Positions 15,926 to 22,178 of a stretch of 22,178 nucleotides of DNA are shown here, one piece after another. Under the pieces are notes generated by a model. That model was not told the DNA's origin. It saw only the letters and a program-made list of their open reading frames with translations, and did not search any database. Position 1 is the first letter of the stretch. Every line of letters starts with the position of its first letter. A program made the translations under genes and the position numbers. The DNA is from Bacteroidota bacterium (lineage in GTDB: Bacteria; Bacteroidota; Bacteroidia; NS11-12g; UBA955): assembly GCA_009918425.1 (NCBI GenBank), contig RGEC01000010.1, forward strand, positions 1 through 22,178, written 5' to 3'.

Positions 15926-16415
15926 ATGGCTTGCCTGTGCCCTGCTGTTTGCAGGTTGTGGCTTTTTTAAAGCCTATGACCCACGGGGAACCTTCATACC
16001 GGAAGATGTGCAGACTTTTTCAGTTGACTTTTTCAATAATGAAGCCGCTATTGTCAATCCCCAGCTCAGTCTTCAATTTACAGAAAAACTAAAAACCAAA
16101 TTTCAGTCGGAAACCAGACTCAAACTCATAGGCAGTGAAGGTGATTATAAACTGGGCGGTGTTATTAAAGATTACCGCATTGAACCTGCCACCCGAAATT
16201 CAAATACAGGAACGGCTGAAAACCAGCTCACCATAACCGTTCGCCTGGATTTTGTTTGTGATAAACACCCGGAAAAGAACAGTTCAAAAGAATACACTTT
16301 CTTCAGAACCTACGATGCATCTCAGAACCTGAGTGCAGTAGAAGGAACGCTCTCATCTGAAATCTCAGACAATATTGTTCAACAAATATTTGCAGCCATA
16401 GCACTAGACTGGTAA
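15912..16415 (+). CDS. lptE: LPS-assembly lipoprotein LptE
   Basis: A 167-residue outer-membrane lipoprotein that plugs the LptD barrel and delivers lipopolysaccharide to the cell surface. The signal peptide ends in a lipobox FAGC with C16 lipidated. It is followed by GFFKAYDPRG and IPEDVQTFSVDFFNNEAAIVNP, an opening typical of the Bacteroidota LptE family (LptE/DUF4136-like secretin-pilot fold). A conserved phrase GGVIKDYRIEP sits in the middle. The last 14 bases of the sigma54 activator overlap its start, and the next gene begins 2 bases after its stop, so the run is translationally coupled. Sequence similarity to proteobacterial LptE is low, so the assignment rests on the phylum-specific pattern and synteny. 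Confidence 0.87.
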   Translation: MNWSKWLACALLFAGCGFFKAYDPRGTFIPEDVQTFSVDFFNNEAAIVNPQLSLQFTEKLKTKFQSETRLKLIGSEGDYKLGGVIKDYRIEPATRNSNTGTAENQLTITVRLDFVCDKHPEKNSSKEYTFFRTYDASQNLSAVEGTLSSEISDNIVQQIFAAIALDW

Positions 16416-16417
16416 TT

Positions 16418-17737
16418 GTGAACAGTGAACATCTTTCACATATCGTTAATCAACCGGATAAAATCACAGGTCAAGATGCACTGGAACTGGAAGAATTATG
16501 CCGAAAATTCCCATCCTTTCCTACGCCATTTATACTTCTGGCCGGATATTATCACAAAACAGGAGATTACAGAGCAGAGGAAGCCATTCAAAAGGCAGCG
16601 CTGAGGGTTTGGGACAGAGCATGGCTTGCCGATTTTGTGCAGAACAAAAAAACTGAACCTGTAGTTCTGCAGGAAACTGTTTCTAATGAAACAGATGAAG
16701 TAAAAACTAACAGTGAGGAAGAGGCCAATACAGTAAACAATGAAAAACTTGATGAATCCTCATTGCAAACACAGATAACTAAGCATATACCTGCATCTGA
16801 AGCCTTAGAGGTTATCAATGTAGAATCCGAAGTATCGGAAGATATAATTAACGAAACCGAACCGGACCCTGAATCTCTACCGCTGCCGGCTGAACAGGTA
16901 GTTTTGCCCATTGAAAACACACAATTAACAGAAGTTGAGGAAGATTCAACGGGGTATGTTGAAGAAATTATATCTACAGAAATATTAGTTTCAGAATCAA
17001 AAAATACTGCACCTGCTGAAGAAATAAGCATTAACCAAGAAACGGAGGTGTTTTCCGTTTCAAACTTGTTTATTCCTGAAGATCCTGAAGAATGGGTATT
17101 TGATGAAATAGAAACGCTGGAAACCGGCAATGAGGCATCAATATTGGGTTTTACAGGGGTAGAGAAAACTGAAAATTCAGAAACCAGGGTTATTCATTTA
17201 CCTGAATTCACTGCTGATGCCGGTGGAATTATTCAGCCTGACGTAGAAAATGAGGCCATAGGAACCCTGACTGAAACTTTTGTTACCGAAACAACATACA
17301 TTTCAACACCCGCTCCTTATCAAATCGAACAATATTATCCTCAAAATCAGCCGGAAATCAGTGAAGTTCCCACGGACTTTTACAGCTGGCTAAATAATCC
17401 CGCTGCCAACCCAGTAGAAGAGATAAATAACAATGACGAACTTGAAAAGGCAGAAAAAAACAGATTACAACAACAAAGTATAATTGACCGGTTTATTCAG
17501 TCTGACCCGGGTGTAATCAGACCTAAAAAAGAATTCTTTACGCCGGAAACCGCGGCCAAGAAAAGTGAACACCTTCCTGAGAATCTGGCAACCGAAACCT
17601 TGGCAAAAGTTTATTTGCAACAGGGCAATACAGATGGCGCAATACGAATTTATGAGCGGTTGATGTTGAAATTTCCCGAAAAAAATACGTACTTTGCAGA
17701 CCTTATCCAAAAAATTAAAAACGAAAACAACCCATGA
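16418..17737 (+). CDS. Acidic, low-complexity TPR protein between lptE and secG
   Basis: A 439-residue protein of unknown function with no signal peptide or membrane helix. A helical N-terminal domain (about 1-75, GQDALELEELCRKFPSFPTPF) leads into about 260 residues dominated by Glu, Thr, Val, Ser and Asn, probably disordered and strongly negative. The C-terminal segment contains one clear TPR-like repeat (about 387-425, LAKVYLQQGNTDGAIRIYERLMLKFPEK). The start is GTG at 16418, 2 bases after the lptE stop; an in-frame ATG appears only far inside. Its stop overlaps the secG ATG (ATGA). A relative at this spot is known to me from other Bacteroidota, always hypothetical. Its place between LPS transport and protein export suggests an envelope-biogenesis adaptor; that is inference. 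Confidence 0.8.
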   Translation: MNSEHLSHIVNQPDKITGQDALELEELCRKFPSFPTPFILLAGYYHKTGDYRAEEAIQKAALRVWDRAWLADFVQNKKTEPVVLQETVSNETDEVKTNSEEEANTVNNEKLDESSLQTQITKHIPASEALEVINVESEVSEDIINETEPDPESLPLPAEQVVLPIENTQLTEVEEDSTGYVEEIISTEILVSESKNTAPAEEISINQETEVFSVSNLFIPEDPEEWVFDEIETLETGNEASILGFTGVEKTENSETRVIHLPEFTADAGGIIQPDVENEAIGTLTETFVTETTYISTPAPYQIEQYYPQNQPEISEVPTDFYSWLNNPAANPVEEINNNDELEKAEKNRLQQQSIIDRFIQSDPGVIRPKKEFFTPETAAKKSEHLPENLATETLAKVYLQQGNTDGAIRIYERLMLKFPEKNTYFADLIQKIKNENNP

Positions 17738-18000
17738 CCATCATTCTAATCCTCGGAATTATAGTTGCCATTCTGTTAATGTTGATTATCCTTGTTCAAA
17801 ACCCAAAAGGTGGCGGACTTGCCTCTAATTTTAGTCAGGGTAACCAAATTTTTGGCGTTGAAAAAACCACCGATATCGTTGAGAAAATTACATGGGGTGG
17901 TGCTGTGCTCATTTTGATTATATCATTGCTGGCCGCCAGTTTCACCCCCAAGGGTAAGAATCAGCAGGGCGCTCGTCAGGCAACTGAAAAATCCAAGTAA
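17734..18000 (+). CDS. secG: Preprotein translocase subunit SecG
   Basis: A small inner-membrane protein of 88 residues that assists SecYE/SecA in protein export. It has the expected two membrane helices (about 2-21 and 53-71) flanking the cytoplasmic loop with the SecG signature LVQNPKGGGLASNFS and the following FGVEKTTD. A short polar, basic C-terminal tail follows. Its ATG overlaps the stop of the preceding gene by 4 bases (ATGA), and it is the last gene of the activator-lptE-TPR-secG run. About 90 bases without a clear terminator follow before the next gene on the same strand. Confidence 0.95.
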   Translation: MTIILILGIIVAILLMLIILVQNPKGGGLASNFSQGNQIFGVEKTTDIVEKITWGGAVLILIISLLAASFTPKGKNQQGARQATEKSK

Positions 18001-18089
18001 GTTTATTCAGGGCGACCTGATAATATTTTCCCACGCGCAACAAAGCCGCTGCTTCTTTTTGCAGTTCCGGGTTTCACAACGATATTGAA

Positions 18090-18764
18090 ATGAAAACAGG
18101 GCTGTTACTTTTCACAATAGGGATTTCCTGCTCGTTGTTTACTTCTAACCTGAATGCCCAGTCAGAGCCACTTTCAGGTGGTGTAGGAGTAGGTCCGGGC
18201 ACTATCTTCAACCTTCCCGGAAAAACAGGAAAAGCCACAACCCTGGGTTTGCGGTTCGACGGAAGAATTCCATTGTTAACTCCTTACATCAGCCATACTA
18301 TGCATGCAGGGTGGGAATATGCACTGATGCGGGTAGAAAGCAATGCCGTAGGGAACACCCTCCAAACTGCGCGGGCACAATACCTGCGAGCCGGGATAAG
18401 TTTAAATATCAGACTCTATACATCAAGTAAAAATACCGGACTGGAGCTTGGCGGTGGATTGCTTTTTCGAAAGAAATTTTATGAAAGCAGCGACTGGCAA
18501 TTAACAGGTGGACAACCCATAACGTATTTCCCGAAAAACCAGACGACAGCACCGGTTCAGCTCATTCGATTTAGTGAAAATGACAAACGCAGAATGAATA
18601 TTTTTGCTGAGGTTGTTTTCAATACAGAAACCGGGAATAATGCAATCAATGGGATAAGTGCCGGAATTCAGTGGCAATGGTTTGCAAAGCAAAGAAAACA
18701 ATATTTCAAAGGCACACACCGCACCCTACAGTGGGATGATATCTGGCCGGCCCAGGTATACTAA
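18090..18764 (+). CDS. Unrecognised exported protein, possible small outer-membrane barrel
   Basis: A 224-residue protein that I cannot assign to a family. A signal peptide is evident (MKTGLLLFTIGISCSLF, probable cut at LNA/QSEPL). The mature part alternates polar and aromatic or hydrophobic residues (LGLRFDGRIPLLTPYISHT, AGWEYALMRV, YLRAGISLNIRLYTS), with glycines at strand turns, as in small outer-membrane beta-barrels. It ends DDIWPAQVY, not a recognisable type IX C-terminal domain. It lies 89 bases after secG; that gap shows no strong promoter or terminator, so it may be read through from the operon. Its stop codon shares CTAA with the convergent ATPase gene. Confidence 0.75.
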   Translation: MKTGLLLFTIGISCSLFTSNLNAQSEPLSGGVGVGPGTIFNLPGKTGKATTLGLRFDGRIPLLTPYISHTMHAGWEYALMRVESNAVGNTLQTARAQYLRAGISLNIRLYTSSKNTGLELGGGLLFRKKFYESSDWQLTGGQPITYFPKNQTTAPVQLIRFSENDKRRMNIFAEVVFNTETGNNAINGISAGIQWQWFAKQRKQYFKGTHRTLQWDDIWPAQVY

Positions 18765-21238
18765 GCATAAGGGTTTCCCCGATATCTCCGAAGGGTTTTA
18801 AAACTCTCTATCAGACCCAGAAACAAAAGAGCGGCTATGGGAATTGGGATAAAATTCCTGATAGCTGGCAATTCAAATCCAAACAAAGACTGTAAGGAAG
18901 GGGAAAATACTATGGCAGAAAAAACCAAAAGAGATGCAGACAGGATGAGGGCAGGTGCAAGGCCTAAGGCAATTAGCTCCCGAAAGAAATTACGGGATTC
19001 AGAAAGCCCTGATACAATCAATATATTCATCCCCAAAATCATTGTAGAAAAGGCCAATACCCGCACTTCACCGGCAGAATGGCCTTCTGCCTGTCCAAAG
19101 AGATAAATAAACAATACTATTCCCAGCAGGGCAAACCCTTTCAGTATCGCATAGCCCATTTCACGACCGCTGAAAAAACCCTGAGTAAGCCTGCGTGGCG
19201 GTCTTTTCATAATATCGGGCTCTTCCGCTTCAGACTCAAATGCAATGGCACAAACAGGATCAATAATCAATTCAAGGAAAACTATATGGATGGGCATAAG
19301 CAAAATAGGCAGTGACGGAAAAAATGCCGGCAACAATGTTAATCCGATGATGGGAATGTGAACAGCAAAGATGAAAACCATTGCTTTTTGGAGATTGTCA
19401 AAAATTCGGCGTCCCATGCGGATACCGGCCACAATGGAGGCAAAATGATCGTCGAGCAACACCAGAGATGCTGCTTCACGTGCCACATCTGTTCCACGAT
19501 TTCCCATGGCAATGCCAATATCTGCCGCTTTAAGAGCCGGTGCATCATTAACCCCGTCACCGGTCATAATCACCACCTCCCCGCTTTGTTTCAGCGAGTT
19601 TACAATAGTCAGTTTCTGCATGGGGGTTACACGGGCAAAGATTACAGCCTTTTTTATTCGCGGTTGTAACACTTCCGGAGGCAATGCCTGCAACTCTTCA
19701 CCGGTGATAATTTCACCTGTCGGCATGCCTGCTTGCTGAGCAATACTGGCCGCAGTAACCGGATAGTCACCGGTAATCATTACAGGCCTTATTCCTGCCA
19801 TTACACACGCTTTCATTGCATCGGGCACCTCAGGTCTTACCGGATCATAAAAGGCCGCAAATCCAATGAAAGAAAAGCTGAAATCAGCCATATTCAATGG
19901 CAATGACCTTCCTTCTATTCTTGCAGTTGCCATTCCCAGCAAACGATATCCTTCTCGGGCCTGCTGCTGCAAATGTTCATTAAGTTCAATCTCATTTTCC
20001 GGGCGACATAAATAAAAAACCGCTTCAGGTGCGCCCTTGCAAAACACCTCCACATAGTCTGAATCAGGGTCTTTATAAGCCATTGCCATAAACATTTTTT
20101 CCGTATCCAGTGGCATTTCCCATATTGGCTCTACGGCTGATTCCTGCACATCTTGTCTGGATTGCCACTCTCGCAAAACGGCATTATCAATGGGATCTGC
20201 GGTGCCTTCACGGCAAGCCATGGCTGCTGCTTTCAGTAATTTCATGGCGGTGTCGGGCAGTGCAAACTGGGATAGTCCGTATAATTTCATTCCATCCGAC
20301 AGATGCGCCAGCGTCATTCGGTTTTGGGTGAGCGTGCCGGTTTTATCGGTGCACAAAACGGTTGCTGACCCCAGCGTTTCAATAGCAGACGGACTGCGTG
20401 TAAGCACCTGTTTGGACGATAGCCGCCATGCGCCCAGCGCCATAAAAACCGTGAGCACCACCGGAAACTCTTCCGGCATAATGGCCATGGCTGACGACAA
20501 TCCTGTAAGCACAGCCTGAACAAGGTCTTTACGTGTAATGTAGAAAAATACAATAACTGCCACACTGATTAATACACCAGCAGTCGCCAGTCTGCCGGTA
20601 AGCTTTTTCAGCTCATGGTGCAGCGGAGTCGCGGATGTCTTTATACTTTCCAATGAAAGGGCAATTCCGCCAACCTCAGAACTTCCCGCGGTTTTTTGCA
20701 CTTCCGCTTCTGCGCTCCCTTTTACTACAAGTGTTCCGGCATAAACCATATTCTCGCCCTGCTGAATGGACTTGTGAACCGGTACCGATTCTCCTGTTAG
20801 TACCGATTCATCCAGGGTCAGTTGCACCGCTGAAACCAGAAGTGCATCCGCCGAAATCCGGTCGCCTTCGGATAGCAGCATTACATCTCCCGGAACCAGC
20901 TCCCGGGAAGGGATTCTATAAGCATTCCCTTCTCTACGAACCAGCACCCTGGGTGCAGACAGGGCCTTAAGTGCATCCAGGGTTTTACGCGTTTTTAATG
21001 TCTGCAAAAATGTGATTCCCATAATCACACTGAAAGCTGCCAGCAGTATCGCCCCTTCTCTGTAATCTCCAATAATAACGTACAGAATACCGCAGGCCAG
21101 CAGCAACAAAAACATGGGCTCACCCATCACTTCCTTCAGGGTTTGCCAAATATTGGGGCTGCGATCAATATTCCACTCGTTGTACCCGTATTTCAATAAG
21201 CGTTCGGCCGCTTCCTGCCTGCTGAGTCCTTCCTTCAT
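18761..21238 (-). CDS. Cation-transporting P-type ATPase (P2-like)
   Basis: An integral inner-membrane pump of 825 residues. The sequence shows the actuator TGES (148-151), the phosphorylation site DKTGTLTQ (D298), the nucleotide-binding KGAPE (401-405), MITGDYP and the hinge TGDGVNDAPALKAADIGIAMG in order, plus paired N-terminal and about six C-terminal membrane segments. Helix M4 carries MPEEFP where Ca2+ pumps have PEGLP. Helix M6 carries E-L-I-I-D where SERCA has N-x3-D, followed by the family phrase EAEEPDIMKRPPR. The acidic ligands suggest a divalent cation, perhaps Ca2+, but the ion is not certain. An in-frame TTG at 21262 would overlap the upstream gene; the ATG at 21238 gives a normal N-terminus (MKEGLSRQEAAERL). 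That ATG lies 5 bases after the stop of the lipoprotein gene. Confidence 0.93.
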   Translation of the reverse strand: MKEGLSRQEAAERLLKYGYNEWNIDRSPNIWQTLKEVMGEPMFLLLLACGILYVIIGDYREGAILLAAFSVIMGITFLQTLKTRKTLDALKALSAPRVLVRREGNAYRIPSRELVPGDVMLLSEGDRISADALLVSAVQLTLDESVLTGESVPVHKSIQQGENMVYAGTLVVKGSAEAEVQKTAGSSEVGGIALSLESIKTSATPLHHELKKLTGRLATAGVLISVAVIVFFYITRKDLVQAVLTGLSSAMAIMPEEFPVVLTVFMALGAWRLSSKQVLTRSPSAIETLGSATVLCTDKTGTLTQNRMTLAHLSDGMKLYGLSQFALPDTAMKLLKAAAMACREGTADPIDNAVLREWQSRQDVQESAVEPIWEMPLDTEKMFMAMAYKDPDSDYVEVFCKGAPEAVFYLCRPENEIELNEHLQQQAREGYRLLGMATARIEGRSLPLNMADFSFSFIGFAAFYDPVRPEVPDAMKACVMAGIRPVMITGDYPVTAASIAQQAGMPTGEIITGEELQALPPEVLQPRIKKAVIFARVTPMQKLTIVNSLKQSGEVVIMTGDGVNDAPALKAADIGIAMGNRGTDVAREAASLVLLDDHFASIVAGIRMGRRIFDNLQKAMVFIFAVHIPIIGLTLLPAFFPSLPILLMPIHIVFLELIIDPVCAIAFESEAEEPDIMKRPPRRLTQGFFSGREMGYAILKGFALLGIVLFIYLFGQAEGHSAGEVRVLAFSTMILGMNILIVSGLSESRNFFRELIALGLAPALILSASLLVFSAIVFSPSLQSLFGFELPAIRNFIPIPIAALLFLGLIESFKTLRRYRGNPYA

Positions 21239-21243
21239 TCTGA

Positions 21244-21960
21244 TTATTGAAGCTGAACCCAAATGGCAAGGGAATCACCGGGTAAAAATGCATCGCCGCT
21301 GCATTCCAAAGGATTCACATCGCGAAGCGATTTTGATATTATAAAATCATTTCTGCTACTCACACCACGCAATCTGTAATCGTCAAAAGCCTTATCCGTA
21401 AGGGTTTCAATGTAAGAAACCAAACGACCTTGTCGGGTCGGATCATTCACAAAAACAGCAATATCAGACCAGGTCTCAAAACCAATGTGGTAGCCTAAGA
21501 ACTGACCTTTTATGAGCTTATCCCCCACAACATATTCGCGCAACGGTGCCACATGAAACATCATTAACCTAAAAGCGGGATAATCATCGGATTGTATCTC
21601 AATTTTAAATCCGGCCCACTCCTGTTCAAAGCGGGTCACACGGCCCGAAACCGGCGAATAAATTTGGATATTTGACCAGTTTGTCGTATCTTTAGGATAA
21701 AAATAGTGTTTCATACTTCGGCAGCTCTCGGTAAAGTCGCTGTAGTCATGCCCTGCCGATGACCTAAACCTTGAAATCTTGCCGATTTTAGCCAATTCAA
21801 GGTAATGTTCCGTAAACTTTGGAATGCCCTGTGTTTCTATATTCCAGACATCTTCAGGGTTTCCATTATTGTTGTTTTTCTTTTTGCATGCAGATTGCCA
21901 GAACAATCCGGAACACAACATTGCCAGCACTGTAAACAGTATAAAACGGGTTTTCTTCAC
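21244..21960 (-). CDS. Probable lipoprotein with degenerate M23 (LytM-like) fold
   Basis: A 238-residue exported protein. The N-terminus (KKTRFILFTVLAML) is a signal peptide. C25 in QSAC followed by KKKNNNNG looks like a Bacteroidota lipoprotein anchor and tether, although Gln at -3 is unusual. The core resembles an M23 metallopeptidase: H71-x3-D75 in GHDYSD, the strands IYSPVSGRVTRF and WAGFKIEIQSDD, a histidine at MFHV (H136), then VVGDKLIKGQFLGY. Where active enzymes have H-x-H this protein reads WSDIAVF, so the catalytic pair is lost and it is probably a pseudo-enzyme. The start is GTG: an in-frame stop lies a few codons upstream, and the next ATG would cut the signal peptide. Its stop is 5 bases before the ATPase ATG, so the two genes are tightly coupled. 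Function unknown; a regulator or sensor is inferred. Confidence 0.78.
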   Translation of the reverse strand: MKKTRFILFTVLAMLCSGLFWQSACKKKNNNNGNPEDVWNIETQGIPKFTEHYLELAKIGKISRFRSSAGHDYSDFTESCRSMKHYFYPKDTTNWSNIQIYSPVSGRVTRFEQEWAGFKIEIQSDDYPAFRLMMFHVAPLREYVVGDKLIKGQFLGYHIGFETWSDIAVFVNDPTRQGRLVSYIETLTDKAFDDYRLRGVSSRNDFIISKSLRDVNPLECSGDAFLPGDSLAIWVQLQ

Positions 21961-22026
21961 AAGGTGAAGTTAGTTTCAACCCTATAATGAAATTAGGAGT
22001 TTGGTCAGCCCTTCGGGCAACAATTA

Positions 22027-22178
22027 TCAGCCAATTCGGCTTGCGAAATCCAGGCCGTGTTTGCGGGAAGTTTCACGGGCAATTTCATAGCCGGCATCGG
22101 CATGTCTGATTACACCCATTCCGGGATCGTTGTGCAGCACACGTTTCAGGCGGGCTTCGGCATCTTCGGTCCCGTCCG
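22027..22178 (-). CDS. hutU: Urocanate hydratase, C-terminal end (partial)
   Basis: The window edge cuts this gene; 49 residues and the stop codon are visible. The segment EARLKRVLHNDPGMGVIRHA followed by DAGYEIARETSRKHGLDF is the conserved C-terminal end of urocanate hydratase, with the NDPGxGVxRHADAGY signature. The enzyme converts urocanate to imidazolone propionate in histidine degradation, using a tightly bound NAD+. The TGA stop is at 22027-22029. About 66 bases without a clear terminator separate it from the GTG of the lipoprotein gene on the same strand. Other hut genes, if linked, lie outside the window. Confidence 0.92.
   Translation of the reverse strand, partial: DGTEDAEARLKRVLHNDPGMGVIRHADAGYEIARETSRKHGLDFASRIG

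Noticed and set aside
16588..17130. A 180-codon minus-strand frame, very Ser-rich
   Set aside because: Mirror of the Glu/Thr/Val-rich linker of the 16418-17737 gene; composition explained by the opposite strand.
18044..18064. CTGC...GCAG mini-hairpin after secG
   Set aside because: Stem of only 4 bp with no T tract after it on the plus strand.
21239..21262. Longer start for the P-type ATPase at TTG 21262
   Set aside because: Would overlap the lipoprotein gene by 19 bases; the ATG at 21238 matches family N-termini.
22008..22018. GCCC-TTC-GGGC hairpin after hutU
   Set aside because: Four-base stem with no T run on either strand; not a convincing terminator.

Overview
This window is a gene-dense, mostly housekeeping stretch of a Bacteroidota chromosome. 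Three blocks point to that phylum. The first is mutY-ssb-gldE-gldD, a gliding/type IX secretion neighbourhood. The second is an HU / TPR membrane protein / RNase G cluster that includes a tiny basic ribosomal-type protein. The third is sigma54 activator-lptE-TPR protein-secG. Starts lack recognisable Shine-Dalgarno sequences, several genes start with GTG or TTG, and the phylum-type -7 motif TAnnTTTG occurs once at a convincing position. gldE/gldD argue against the non-gliding Bacteroidales, but I cannot name the family. I see no tRNA, rRNA, CRISPR array, insertion sequence, prophage or attachment site, and no gene-free stretch longer than about 165 bases.

Layout. Bases 29-4690 (minus strand) read HU-family protein, a membrane-anchored TPR protein, a 29-aa AURKAIP1/COX24-type (bS22/mS38-like) protein, RNase G and a short methionyl-tRNA synthetase, ending in a clear intrinsic terminator. 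Bases 4757-10860 (plus) read mutY, ssb, gldE, gldD, a TPR/beta-propeller/OmpA protein with the PorE domain order, and a LOG-family nucleotide hydrolase. Bases 10857-14482 (minus) hold an exported tri-zinc phospholipase C/P1-nuclease-fold enzyme and a ParC-like topoisomerase subunit. Bases 14648-18000 (plus) hold the sigma54 activator, lptE, an acidic TPR protein and secG in one tight operon, followed by an unrecognised exported protein to 18764. Bases 18761-21960 (minus) hold a P-type cation ATPase tightly coupled to a lipoprotein with a degenerate M23 fold. The window ends in the 3' end of hutU, urocanate hydratase.

How they fit. The first block joins DNA packaging, RNA processing and translation. 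The second joins DNA repair and replication with cell-envelope motility/secretion. The fourth concerns envelope biogenesis: LPS transport by LptE and protein export by SecG, beside a bacterial enhancer-binding protein. That regulator is preceded by a plausible -24/-12 promoter and an inverted repeat.

Most interesting items: the 29-aa ribosomal-type gene inside the RNase G cluster, the pseudo-M23 lipoprotein coupled to a P-type ATPase, the possible sigma54-type promoter of the sigma54 activator, the PorE-like protein directly after gldED, and the methionyl-tRNA synthetase without its C-terminal tRNA-binding domain. I found no clearly new multi-gene system; the ATPase-lipoprotein pair is the closest candidate.
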